Of a stretch of DNA of 25,525 nt, positions 15,419 through 23,192 are shown piece by piece (the stretch's first letter is position 1; the number at the start of each line of letters is the position of its first letter). Source of the stretch: DAXETY01 sp051155755 (GTDB taxonomy: Bacteria; Desulfobacterota; Desulfobacteria; Desulfobacterales; SG8-13); NCBI GenBank assembly GCA_051155755.1, contig DAXETY010000085.1, positions 1 through 25,525 on the forward strand, written 5' to 3'. Position numbers and translations under genes: made by a program. The notes below the pieces were generated by a model, which saw only the letters and a list, made by a program, of their open reading frames with translations, had not been told where the DNA came from and did no database searches.

Positions 15419-17563
15419 ATGCATCCAAAAATAATGTACCTGCTTCTGGTTTTCTGGACGGCGTTGCCTTGCCTGGAAGCTGCGGCCGTCGGATCGCAGT
15501 CGGATGAAACACCGGCGATCGGCAGCGACCGAATCCGAATGGTCCGCGGCAACAATGATTTCGCACCTTTTGAATTTCTCAATGCCAGCGGCCAGCCGGA
15601 TGGATTCACCGTCGACCTGATGCGGGAGGTGGCCCGGGCAGTCGGTTTGACGATCGATTTACAAATGGGGACGTGGGCCGATGTTTTAGACGAACTGAAA
15701 ACCGGCCGGATCGATGCCCTCACCGGCGTGCTTTTCTCACCGGAGCGCGATCGGTTTCTGGATTTCTCCGTACCGCACACGGTGCTGTCTTATTCGGTAT
15801 TCGTGCGACGGAATTCGGGCATCGAAGTCAATTCCCTCAAAGATCTCGAAGACAGGCAAATTCTGATCGTTCGGGGGGTCTATGCCCAGGAAGCGCTGCA
15901 AAAACGGCTGCATCATGCCGATGTGCTGACGGTGGACACCCCCGAAGAAGCCCTGCGGCGGGTTTCTTCCGGGCGCTACGAGATGACCGTTCTCGTGCGG
16001 CTGAACGGCCTGGAACTGATGCGCCGTCTGGGGATTGACAACCTGCAGACCATCGGGCCGCCGGTGCTGACCCAGAAATTCTGCATGGCGGTGCGGGAAG
16101 GCGACGCCGCTTTGCTGGCACAGATCAACGAGGGACTCTATCGGCTGCAGGCCGACGGCATCTACGATCGTATCTATTTGAAATGGTTTTCGGTGCACGA
16201 GCAGAAGCAGTTGTTGGAGCGCATTACGGGATTGACGAAAATGGCGCTGCTTCCGCTGCTCGGTCTCGCCCTGGCTGCGGGGCTTTGGATTTGGGCCCTG
16301 CAACATACCGTCAAACGTCGCACCAGAGACCTGAGAAGCAGCCAGGATCGATTTCGCCGCATTCTGGAAAGCACGCCGCTGGCGACCGTGGTCGTGGACC
16401 AGAACGGTTGTGTGTCCCACTGGAACCCGGCCTGCCAGAGACTCACCGGCATTCGTGCCGACCAGGTCGTGGATCGGTCCCGATTTTGCCGACCGCAGTC
16501 GCAGGACGAGCGCCCCGCACTGGTCCGCATTCTGGAAGATTCGGCGGCTGCGCACAAAGCCGCTCCGGTGGTAACCCGCAGGCTGCAACCGGCGTTCGAA
16601 ATTGATGGATTGCAACATCTGGAGGTCTACGTGCCTTTTTTAGGTCCGGCCGGCCGCTGGCTGTACGGGATTCTGGCTCCCTACCGAAATGCAGAGGGAC
16701 AGGCCACCGGTACGATCGAAACCTGGGCCGACCTGACCGATCGTCGTGAGTTGGAAAAGCAGTTGGTCCACGCCCGCAAGATGGAATCCCTGGGCAAAAT
16801 GGCCCAGGCCGTGGCCCACGATTTCAGCAGTTATCTGCAGGTGATCCTGGGCTACTCGTTTTCGCTGCGGCAGGATCTCCCCGAAAACTCCGATTCACTG
16901 CAGGATTTGAAAAGAATCGACGAGGCGGTTTACAAGGCCAAGCAACTGATCAGCCAGATCATGACATTTGCCAGCCGGAATTTGACCACCCCCAGACCGG
17001 TGCATGTCCGTTCCGTGGTGGCGGACACTTTGGAAATGACGACGGCGTCACTGCCGCCGGAGGTGACCCTGCACCGCCGGCTGGAATCGGAGGCCTGGAT
17101 TCTGGCCGACCCGATTCAGATCGGGCGGGTGGTCATGAACCTGTGCACCAATGCCGTGCAGGCCATGAGCGCATCCGGCGGACGTCTCGAGGTACGGCTG
17201 AGCGATGCCTTTTTCGAACCGGACGCCTTTCCGGGCGGCGACCCGGCACCGGTCGGAGATTGTATCCGGCTGAAGGTGACCGACAGCGGACCCGGCATAT
17301 CCGCTGAAAACCGCGAACATATTTTCGAGCCGTTTTACACCACCCGCCGGAAAGAAGGCGGCAGCGGAATGGGGCTGGCCATTGTCCACGGCATCGTCCA
17401 TGGTTACGGAGGTCATATTACGGTGGACACCCGGGAAGGAAGAGGCACCACTTTCGAAGTGATCTGGCCGACGGTCGAAGCGCCGAGCAGAGATAAAGAA
17501 GGAAGCCAATCCTTATCGACTGTAAGTGATGCACCTGGAAGCGAATACGGAGACCCGCAATGA
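15419..17563 (+). CDS. Sensor histidine kinase with periplasmic solute-binding and PAS domains
   Basis: Membrane-bound hybrid sensor of 714 residues. A signal sequence (1-22) is followed by a family-3 solute-binding domain (about 38-258; RGNNDFAPFEF, GFTVDLMREVA, LTGVLFSPERDRFLDFS), which may sense an amino acid or similar ligand. One transmembrane helix (about 273-296) leads to a PAS domain (about 305-445) and an HDFNN-type kinase core: H467 in AVAHDFSSYLQVI, N-box NLCTNAVQAM (574 on), DSGPGIS, FEPFYTTR and GSGMGLAIVHG. The usual HDFNN reads HDFSS. It should autophosphorylate H467 and signal to a response regulator, but no intact regulator is encoded nearby; the only receiver in the window (20837-21205) lacks the phospho-Asp. 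AAGGA lies 7 bases before the ATG. The C-terminal tail after 690 is low-complexity. Confidence 0.93.
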   Translation: MHPKIMYLLLVFWTALPCLEAAAVGSQSDETPAIGSDRIRMVRGNNDFAPFEFLNASGQPDGFTVDLMREVARAVGLTIDLQMGTWADVLDELKTGRIDALTGVLFSPERDRFLDFSVPHTVLSYSVFVRRNSGIEVNSLKDLEDRQILIVRGVYAQEALQKRLHHADVLTVDTPEEALRRVSSGRYEMTVLVRLNGLELMRRLGIDNLQTIGPPVLTQKFCMAVREGDAALLAQINEGLYRLQADGIYDRIYLKWFSVHEQKQLLERITGLTKMALLPLLGLALAAGLWIWALQHTVKRRTRDLRSSQDRFRRILESTPLATVVVDQNGCVSHWNPACQRLTGIRADQVVDRSRFCRPQSQDERPALVRILEDSAAAHKAAPVVTRRLQPAFEIDGLQHLEVYVPFLGPAGRWLYGILAPYRNAEGQATGTIETWADLTDRRELEKQLVHARKMESLGKMAQAVAHDFSSYLQVILGYSFSLRQDLPENSDSLQDLKRIDEAVYKAKQLISQIMTFASRNLTTPRPVHVRSVVADTLEMTTASLPPEVTLHRRLESEAWILADPIQIGRVVMNLCTNAVQAMSASGGRLEVRLSDAFFEPDAFPGGDPAPVGDCIRLKVTDSGPGISAENREHIFEPFYTTRRKEGGSGMGLAIVHGIVHGYGGHITVDTREGRGTTFEVIWPTVEAPSRDKEGSQSLSTVSDAPGSEYGDPQ

Positions 17564-17691
17564 CGGCTGATCGGCAAATATGCATCGGGTATGGGGACTT
17601 TCGAATTTTCTTCGCCTTTTTTCCGGTTTACGAACGCAAAAGCCCCTGCTATGGATAAAAATCAAAACCTTATTCTATTGGACCGAAACCA

Positions 17692-18270
17692 ATGAGTAAA
17701 AAAGATGCGATTTTGAAAACCGCCGCCGCCCTGTTCGCATCCCAGGGATACGAAGCGACGACAACCCAGCAGATCGCCCTGGAAGCCGGAGTGACCGAAC
17801 CCTTGATTTACTATCATTTCAAGGGCAAAGACGACATCTTTACCCGGATTTTGAAAGGCTGCGTCGAAGATTACTTCGAACGACTGGAAACCCTGAAAAA
17901 AAGCAACGCCTCCCGGTTTGAGATCATCGAAAAGCTCGTTGTCCTGCATTACGACCTCGTCGAGGCCATGCCAAACGAAGCCTATTTGATTTTCAGCACC
18001 TGCCCGAGCCGACTCAAGGATCCTTCCGATTACTGTGCCGCAACCATTCGCAAGCATCGCAAACAGGTTCTGGCCTACCTCACGGACTGTTTGAAAGAGG
18101 GCGTAAAGGCCGGCGTGTTCGTGAAATTGCCGATTGAAGAGACGGCGATGCTGATCCTGGCACTGATCAACGGATTGGTGCGTCAGCGCGCCCTGGGGAT
18201 GGAAAAACTGGAAACGATGCGGCGCACGGCCATCGAGTTCTGCCGCCGCAGTCTTCTGGCAGAAAGTTGA
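17692..18270 (+). CDS. TetR family transcriptional regulator
   Basis: DNA-binding repressor of 192 residues. The N-terminal helix-turn-helix is canonical (ILKTAAALFASQGYEATTTQ, then IALEAGVTEPLIYYHFKGKDD, about residues 7-48). The C-terminal ligand/dimerisation region (about 70-190) is unspecific in sequence, as usual for the family. Its target and inducer are not evident: it sits 128 bases after the histidine kinase gene on the same strand and converges on the hemerythrin gene. The ATG has only a weak ribosome site. Codon use resembles its neighbours. Confidence 0.92.
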   Translation: MSKKDAILKTAAALFASQGYEATTTQQIALEAGVTEPLIYYHFKGKDDIFTRILKGCVEDYFERLETLKKSNASRFEIIEKLVVLHYDLVEAMPNEAYLIFSTCPSRLKDPSDYCAATIRKHRKQVLAYLTDCLKEGVKAGVFVKLPIEETAMLILALINGLVRQRALGMEKLETMRRTAIEFCRRSLLAES

Positions 18271-18313
18271 AAACAGGTTTCGGCCGGCTGGCGGATAAGT
18301 GGTCGGATCTTTA

Positions 18314-18934
18314 CTAATAGCGGCGGTCTAATTCTTCCAACATCTGATGAAATTCCTGGTGTTTTCCGGGTCCCACCCTTTCAGCTTCGATTTCTTCGAA
18401 CCCTGCGGCCAGCGACTTTTTGCGACTTACCGAGAGCCTTGCGGCGGCAAAATCGAACAGGTTAAGATCTTCTTTACGGATGTGATCCCGAAGCATTTTC
18501 AGGTACCGCTGCGCATGGGCCCGAAATGCTTCTCCGGTTCCTTCCTCGGCCAATTCCCGGCGCATTTGCCCGACCAGCCGGCGACCCTCTTCGTGTTCGT
18601 TGCGCAGCACTTCGATGAGTCCCCCCTCACCGGAGACACCTAAAGCCTCGATGGCGGGGAACAGCAGCTCTTCCTCTTTGCCGTGATGACAGGTGTCGAC
18701 AAAAACCTGGAAAAAGTCCATCAGGTGTTCGAGATCTTCGGCCTCGAAAGCTTCCCCCTTCTCGGTTCGCAGTACGATCCGTTCGAAAATCTCCAGCGAT
18801 TGTTCGACGGCCCGGTGCTCGTTGCTGAGTTCCTGGATGGGGTCCACGGGATCGATCTCCTTTCCTGGTATGGCTTCAATGGCCCGAGCCGGGTCATCGA
18901 AGCTGCCGTATGCTGCGGGCAATGGGTGGCTCAC
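18314..18934 (-). CDS. Hemerythrin HHE-domain protein
   Basis: Soluble di-iron four-helix protein of 206 residues. Candidate iron ligands appear in family order: H40 (SNEHRAVE), H83/E87 (CHHGKEEE), H114 (NEHEEGRR) and H151 with the following acidic residues (DHIRKED). Such proteins bind O2 or NO, or handle iron under oxidative stress, which would suit an anaerobe meeting oxygen; this role is inference. The first ~30 residues are an unstructured-looking leader, and about 165-206 extend beyond the HHE bundle with many charged residues. The start is a GTG at 18934; a shorter start is possible. It is divergent from the DUF389 gene. The 255 bases between them show no clear promoter. Confidence 0.88.
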   Translation of the reverse strand: MSHPLPAAYGSFDDPARAIEAIPGKEIDPVDPIQELSNEHRAVEQSLEIFERIVLRTEKGEAFEAEDLEHLMDFFQVFVDTCHHGKEEELLFPAIEALGVSGEGGLIEVLRNEHEEGRRLVGQMRRELAEEGTGEAFRAHAQRYLKMLRDHIRKEDLNLFDFAAARLSVSRKKSLAAGFEEIEAERVGPGKHQEFHQMLEELDRRY

Positions 18935-19189
18935 CCCGGATTTTCATTTCTTCCCTACCACGAAATGGGGACCGGAGTCCAATTTTCTTGCCAAACAAAG
19001 TCAAATTCGAAGAAATTCATGCTGCTGGAACGAATCAAGGTACCAGGTTGCCGGTTCGTACCGTCGATATTGTCCGGAGACGTTGACGAATCCCGGTTAG
19101 GATGCCAAAATGCGATTCGCCGGGGTCGACAGTCGATCGTTTCGCGTTCGCATCGGGCCTGTTTCACGAACGAAATTGCGGAAATTGCC

Positions 19190-20227
19190 ATGGCGCTTCG
19201 ATTGATGGAAATTATTCTGCCGGCTGCGGAACTTTCCCAAATTTCGCAGCTGTTGGAAGAAAACGGTGTGCTCGGCACCTGGAGTGTCACGCTGGGAGAA
19301 GAAAAGTCGATCACCCGGGCACTGCTTACCGCGGAGCAGACCGAGACCGTTTCCGATCTGATCAGCCGCCGCTACGCCCACCGTGAGGAGTTCCGATTGC
19401 TGCTTTTTGCCGTGGAGGCCCCCCTGCCGCTGCCCGAAGAAAAGCCCGCAGAGGAAGAGCCCGCCGCAGCGGCCGCACCCGATGAAGCAAAGGAGAAATC
19501 CGCCGAGCGGATCAGTCGCGAAGAACTCTACCAGGATGTCGAAGACGGCACGCGGTTGACCGTTTCCTTCTGCGTCACGGTGGCGCTTTCCACCCTGGTG
19601 GCAACCTTTGGTCTGCTGCGTGACGATGTGGCCATTCTCATCGGCGCCATGGTGATTGCGCCGCTGCTGGGCCCCAATGTGGCCCTGTCTCTGGCCTCCG
19701 CTTTGGGCGATGGAGTCCTGGCGCGGCGGTCCGCCAAGACTCTGGCTGTCGGGGTGACCATCGCCGGCCTGCTGTCTTTGCTGATCGGCATACTGGTCTT
19801 CGTCGACCCTACCGTTGATTCCATTGCCTCCCGGACGAGCGTGCACCCGAGTGACGTGGTGCTTGCACTGGCGGCGGGCAGCGCCGGTGCCCTGGCTTTT
19901 ACCTCCGGGGTGGCTACGGCGGTCATCGGCGTCATGGTGGCCGTGGCCCTGCTGCCGCCCATTGTCGCCGCAGGCCTGCTGCTGGGTTCCGGTTCGACCG
20001 GCGCGGCGTTCGGTGCCCTCCTGCTGTTGGTCACCAACCTGACCTGCATCAACCTGGCCGGAGTGACCACCTTTCTGATCCAGAAAATTCGCCCCCGCAC
20101 CTGGTGGGAAGCCGAGCAGGCCAAAAAGGCCACCCGCGTTGCCATTGTTTCCTGGCTGGCGGTGCTTCTGATTCTGCTGGCCATTATCTATATCTCCGCA
20201 TCCGATCCCGGCCTGTGGCCCCGGTAA
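19190..20227 (+). CDS. DUF389 family membrane protein (TIGR00341-like)
   Basis: Inner-membrane protein of 345 residues and unknown molecular function. An N-terminal soluble domain (about 1-85; LMEIILPAAELSQISQLLEE) is followed by an Ala/Glu/Pro-rich linker (about 85-105). A DUF389 membrane region with six or seven helices comes next, including the family signature DDVAILIGAMVIAPLLGP and the TSGVATAVIGVMVAVALLPP segment. A long open frame continues upstream, but the family N-terminus begins at MALRLMEII, so I set the start at ATG 19190 (ATG 19205 is an alternative); neither has a strong ribosome site. The neighbour is a divergent hemerythrin gene. No known pathway link. Confidence 0.88.
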   Translation: MALRLMEIILPAAELSQISQLLEENGVLGTWSVTLGEEKSITRALLTAEQTETVSDLISRRYAHREEFRLLLFAVEAPLPLPEEKPAEEEPAAAAAPDEAKEKSAERISREELYQDVEDGTRLTVSFCVTVALSTLVATFGLLRDDVAILIGAMVIAPLLGPNVALSLASALGDGVLARRSAKTLAVGVTIAGLLSLLIGILVFVDPTVDSIASRTSVHPSDVVLALAAGSAGALAFTSGVATAVIGVMVAVALLPPIVAAGLLLGSGSTGAAFGALLLLVTNLTCINLAGVTTFLIQKIRPRTWWEAEQAKKATRVAIVSWLAVLLILLAIIYISASDPGLWPR

Positions 20228-20504
20228 AAAAGAGCTCCCTTTCCCACCCCGTCAGCAACCCTCTCCCCCGGCGCTGACTCCGCGAAGAATGTTGTTCCGC
20301 ATATTGCAATCTAGCCGCCCTTTGAAATTGCTCGCAGGAAGAAATCCCGATGCCGGGAAAAATCTTCACGAAAATGAAGTCTGCGGTCTATGGACTGTTG
20401 CGGCTTTCGGAGAGATAAAAGTACCATCCTGTTAAAGATCGATCCGGTGGCCGCCGATTTCGGCGACCGGACATTTCGCAAAAATCGGAGCACACTGGTT
20501 TTTG

Positions 20505-20696
20505 ATGCGCCTGCACAAGTCATCGTTAATGGAAGATCACTGCGACATCGTTCATCTTGTTCGCTGCATGCAGAAGATGGAGGGGCAGGAGTGCTGTTTC
20601 GCCCGTGATTTCCATGGTTGCACACAGACGGACTCCTGCCGGTGGGCCCGCTACTGCAGCCAGTTGAGCCCGGCCGCCAAGGACGGTGAGGAATAA
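20505..20696 (+). CDS. Small cysteine-rich protein of unknown function
   Basis: Putative 63-residue protein with seven cysteines (13, 21, 30, 31, 39, 45, 51) and several histidines, in the order C-x7-C-x8-CC-x7-C-x5-C-x5-C. The spacing suggests a metal-binding or disulfide-stabilised mini-domain. The final segment DSCRWARYCSQL looks like a genuine folded-protein motif and not a chance frame. There is no signal peptide. The start is uncertain: ATG 20505 has GGAG 14 bases upstream, while ATG 20529 has none. The 277 bases before it hold no recognised gene. I do not recognise the family. Confidence 0.6.
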   Translation: MRLHKSSLMEDHCDIVHLVRCMQKMEGQECCFARDFHGCTQTDSCRWARYCSQLSPAAKDGEE

Positions 20697-20836
20697 TCGC
20701 AATCCAAACGATTTCACTTTCCTTCCACCGAACCGGCCGCCTGCTGCGACCCCCGGCAAGAAAAGGGGCTCGGTCCACTGCCCCCGGGGTTTTGGCTCTT
20801 TGAACAAGCCTGGTTTTATGCGAGGGGAGGGCGTAA

Positions 20837-21205
20837 ATGCCCGATATATTGCTGGTTGAAGACAATCACTCCGTGGCATTTTTACTGAAAAAGGAGTTGC
20901 GGGATTGCGGCTACCGGGTGGCGGTGGCATTTTCTCCCGACAATGCGAACACCGACACCCGTGCGGCAGCGGCCGACCTGGTTCTGGTCAACGGCGCCTG
21001 CCGCAGGGCATCCGGCTGGGATGTCTATCACCGTTTGCGTTCCCGGTGCCCGGATTCAGCCGTGATGCTGTATCTGCTGGAATCCTGGAAAAATGCCGAT
21101 GTGCGTTGGATATTGGCCGCCGTGCGGGAGGTGCTCTCAGGGCGCCACCTGCGGCAAGCCCGACGGCTGTCCGGTGAAGGATCGCTGTCACAAACCGGGT
21201 CCTGA
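20837..21205 (+). CDS. Degenerate response-regulator receiver domain protein
   Basis: Stand-alone receiver-like protein of 122 residues. The first strand DILLVEDN with the acidic pair E8-D9 and helix 1 are normal, but the phospho-acceptor Asp is Asn (N52 in LVLVNGACRRASGWDVY). The expected conserved Thr/Ser and the Lys-Pro of the last strand are not seen, and the fold appears shortened after AVMLYLLESW. It is therefore unlikely to be phosphorylated normally and may act as a phosphorylation-independent adaptor or be decaying. The start follows a GGGGAGGG ribosome site. Its neighbours are the Cys-rich small protein upstream and a possible gene remnant and PilZ gene downstream, all on the same strand. 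Confidence 0.75.
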   Translation: MPDILLVEDNHSVAFLLKKELRDCGYRVAVAFSPDNANTDTRAAAADLVLVNGACRRASGWDVYHRLRSRCPDSAVMLYLLESWKNADVRWILAAVREVLSGRHLRQARRLSGEGSLSQTGS

Positions 21206-21243
21206 AGGTTCGCGGCACGGGCGTTAACGAAAAGGGCGGAATT

Positions 21244-21432
21244 GTGAAAAAAATCGTCATCATCACCCGTCGAAGGTTTTCGGAAATTTACTGGCTCGAT
21301 TTGCTGCCGGCGATGTTTCCCGAATGCGAGGTTGAAATTCGATCGCCGGACGACGGGTCTTATTCCCGGTATCGGCCCGATAAGCGGCCAGTGCCCCGGG
21401 ATGGACTCCCGGACGCATCGCATGTTTGCTAG
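21244..21432 (+). CDS. Short hypothetical protein or truncated gene remnant
   Basis: A GTG-started frame of 62 codons preceded by GGCGGA. The first ~33 residues (KKIVIITRRRFSEIYWLDLL and following) look like the beta-alpha start of a real alpha/beta domain, possibly receiver- or flavodoxin-like. The rest (DKRPVPRDGLPDASHVC) is proline- and charge-rich and does not look folded. It could be a small protein, or the 5' part of a gene whose remainder was lost. The rest of the 21206-21586 interval contains a 6-bp CCATCC/GGATGG hairpin near 21440-21460 and no other gene I can support. Confidence 0.3.
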   Translation: MKKIVIITRRRFSEIYWLDLLPAMFPECEVEIRSPDDGSYSRYRPDKRPVPRDGLPDASHVC

Positions 21433-21586
21433 CGTCCATCCGCCCATTGTGGATGGCACGATGTGGTGTCCGGTTCAGAAATGACCAGTGCCGAACGGAC
21501 ACTTGTTCACGCACATCCATTTGACAAAGGGTTCGAATTCGACAGGGGAGAACCGCCAACGAGCGCAACGGGTTCAGGGGGATTGG

Positions 21587-21916
21587 ATGGAAGTGCTGGC
21601 AATGGAAAAACGAACGGCCACGCGTCACGAAACGGATGCCTCGGTGGTTTGCAGTTACCTGACCTCCAACGGCAACGAACGAGTGTTCGACGGTACGATG
21701 CGCAATTACGGTGCCTGCGGCATGTACGCCGAACTGAAAAGTCCGTTCCGCAGGGGGACCATTTTACTGGTCAAGACACGTTGCAGCCCCTCACGGCCAG
21801 TGCCGTCACCGCTGCAGGAGGGATTTCGCAGCATTTCACTGGCGGAAGTCAAGTGGTCGCAACCGCTGTCTCGCGAAGGAGAAACCTTATACGGCATCGG
21901 AATGAAATACATCTGA
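21587..21916 (+). CDS. PilZ domain protein, variant motif
   Basis: Single-domain PilZ-like protein of 109 residues. The arginine motif RTATR (R9-x3-R13) is intact, but the second motif reads NYGACG (N40 to G45), with Gly replacing the usual Ser of (D/N)-x-S-x2-G. The barrel strands continue through EVKWSQPL to the end LYGIGMKYI, the typical PilZ C-terminus. It may bind c-di-GMP weakly or not at all. I chose ATG 21587 because AGGGGGA lies just upstream; the ATG at 21602 is an alternative, and the frame further upstream lacks family character. It resembles the PilZ protein at 2604-2903 in size. The patatin-like gene starts 63 bases downstream on the same strand. Confidence 0.78.
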   Translation: MEVLAMEKRTATRHETDASVVCSYLTSNGNERVFDGTMRNYGACGMYAELKSPFRRGTILLVKTRCSPSRPVPSPLQEGFRSISLAEVKWSQPLSREGETLYGIGMKYI

Positions 21917-21979
21917 CTAGACCTGAAGTACTGTGAAACGCTCGCTTTCGGTTTGAATATCTCAAGGCAGGGTAGACTC

Positions 21980-22930
21980 ATGGTTGGACTTGTCCTGGAG
22001 GGAGGAGGCATGCGGGCCGGGTTTGTCGCCGGCGCCGTCATGGCCCTGATGGACAAAGGACTGCTCGGCTTTGATTGTGCGCTAGCCGTTTCCGCCGGTG
22101 CACCCACGCTGGCATACATGGTTGCCGGTCAGCGGCGTGAAATGGAGGCCGTATGGCGCGAGGAGCTGTGCTCGCCGCACCTGATTTGCTATCGCAACTT
22201 GCCCCTGGCGCCGGTTCCCACCGAAGAAAACCCGCCGGTTGTGAACGTGGACTATCTGGTCCTTGACCTGTTTCGGGATCAATATCCCCTCGATCTCGGG
22301 TGCTTGCTGGCAAGCCCCATCCAGTGCTATTTCGCCGTTGCCGAGCTTTCCGGCGGGCGCTTCCATTTGCTGCGTCCGGGCGATGCCGACATCTACAGTA
22401 TTTTAAAGGCCGCCGTTGCGCTTCCGGGTTGTTATCCCCACGGGGTGCCGGTCAACGGCGTACAATATATCGACGGGGGGACGGTCAATCCGCTGCCGGT
22501 TTATCGGGCGATTCAACACGGCGCCGGCAAAATCATGGCGATACTCTCCCGGCCGGTGGGCTGCGAATTCGAGCCGCCGCCGATACTGGGCCGGGCGTTG
22601 TTCTGGTGGTATTTCCAGAAGCACGAATGGGTGATGGAAAAACTGCATGAAGCCGGCCGCGCCTGCAAAGACCAGGTGCTCTATCTGGCGGACCGGGCGG
22701 CACAGTCCCCGGCCGAAGCCCTGATCGTCGCCCCGGACAGCATGCCGCCGGCCAGACTGGTCACCCGCAACCGGCGCAAGGTAAACCAGACCATCGACAT
22801 GGGCTACCGCAAGGTCGAAGAATTGGAAGATCAAATCCGGCGGTTTTTAGCCGCTGATACGTATGAACGACCCACCGCACGATGCGATTTCTCCGGTGAC
22901 AATGCGCATCCAATCGAATGTTCAGGATAA
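21980..22930 (+). CDS. Patatin-like phospholipase
   Basis: Lipid acyl hydrolase of 316 residues with the patatin Ser-Asp dyad. The oxyanion-hole loop is GGGMRAGF (8-15), the nucleophile is S38 in AVSAGAP (the first Gly of GxSxG is Ala here), and the catalytic aspartate is D165 in YIDGGTVNPLPV. It belongs to the YjjU-like patatin group, judged by the GGGMRAGFVAG start. It has no signal peptide and probably acts on membrane lipids from the cytoplasm. ATG 21980 is preceded by AAGGCAGGG; an upstream TTG at 21953 is possible. The last ~30 residues are not conserved-looking. After its stop, 262 bases lead to the hairpin cluster and the AT-richer region. Confidence 0.88.
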   Translation: MVGLVLEGGGMRAGFVAGAVMALMDKGLLGFDCALAVSAGAPTLAYMVAGQRREMEAVWREELCSPHLICYRNLPLAPVPTEENPPVVNVDYLVLDLFRDQYPLDLGCLLASPIQCYFAVAELSGGRFHLLRPGDADIYSILKAAVALPGCYPHGVPVNGVQYIDGGTVNPLPVYRAIQHGAGKIMAILSRPVGCEFEPPPILGRALFWWYFQKHEWVMEKLHEAGRACKDQVLYLADRAAQSPAEALIVAPDSMPPARLVTRNRRKVNQTIDMGYRKVEELEDQIRRFLAADTYERPTARCDFSGDNAHPIECSG

Positions 22931-23030
22931 TTTCCCTCCATCCCTGCCACACTGTGCCTCTTGCCCGCCTCACGGCCTTTTGATACGATTGATTTTTGCC
23001 CAAACCGGTTGCTACTGCAAGTTCACCGTT

Positions 23031-23114
23031 GAAGCACCAAAGTGCTTCTGCCTTTTCTTGCCGGCGGCAATTGCCGCAGCAAGAAAATTCAAGCCACCCG
23101 CTTCGCGGGTGGTT
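23031..23114. repeat. Cluster of three consecutive hairpins (REP or IS200/IS605-end-like)
   Basis: Three palindromes follow one another within 84 bases. First: GAAGCAC-CAAA-GTGCTTC (23031-23048). Second: the 14-base perfect palindrome GCGGCAATTGCCGC (23064-23077), extended outward by TTTTCTTGC (23053-23061) and GCAAGAAAA (23079-23087). Third: CCACCCGC-TTC-GCGGGTGG (23094-23112). The third resembles REP elements mobilised by RAYT/TnpA-like transposases. No T-run follows in either direction, so a simple terminator is less likely. The element sits exactly where the base composition shifts. Confidence 0.6.
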
Positions 23115-23192
23115 GTTGACTTCCGTTAATAGATACCGTCCCGTCAAAATTACCGATGTTGCTTTGAAACCATTGCCGGGGGAATGTGAATT

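Noticed and set aside
18683..19189. Upstream extension of the DUF389 frame
   Set aside because: It runs antisense into the hemerythrin gene; the family N-terminus begins at the internal ATG 19190.
23031..23114. Hairpins read as a CRISPR repeat remnant
   Set aside because: The three palindromes differ from each other, there are no regular spacers and no cas genes.
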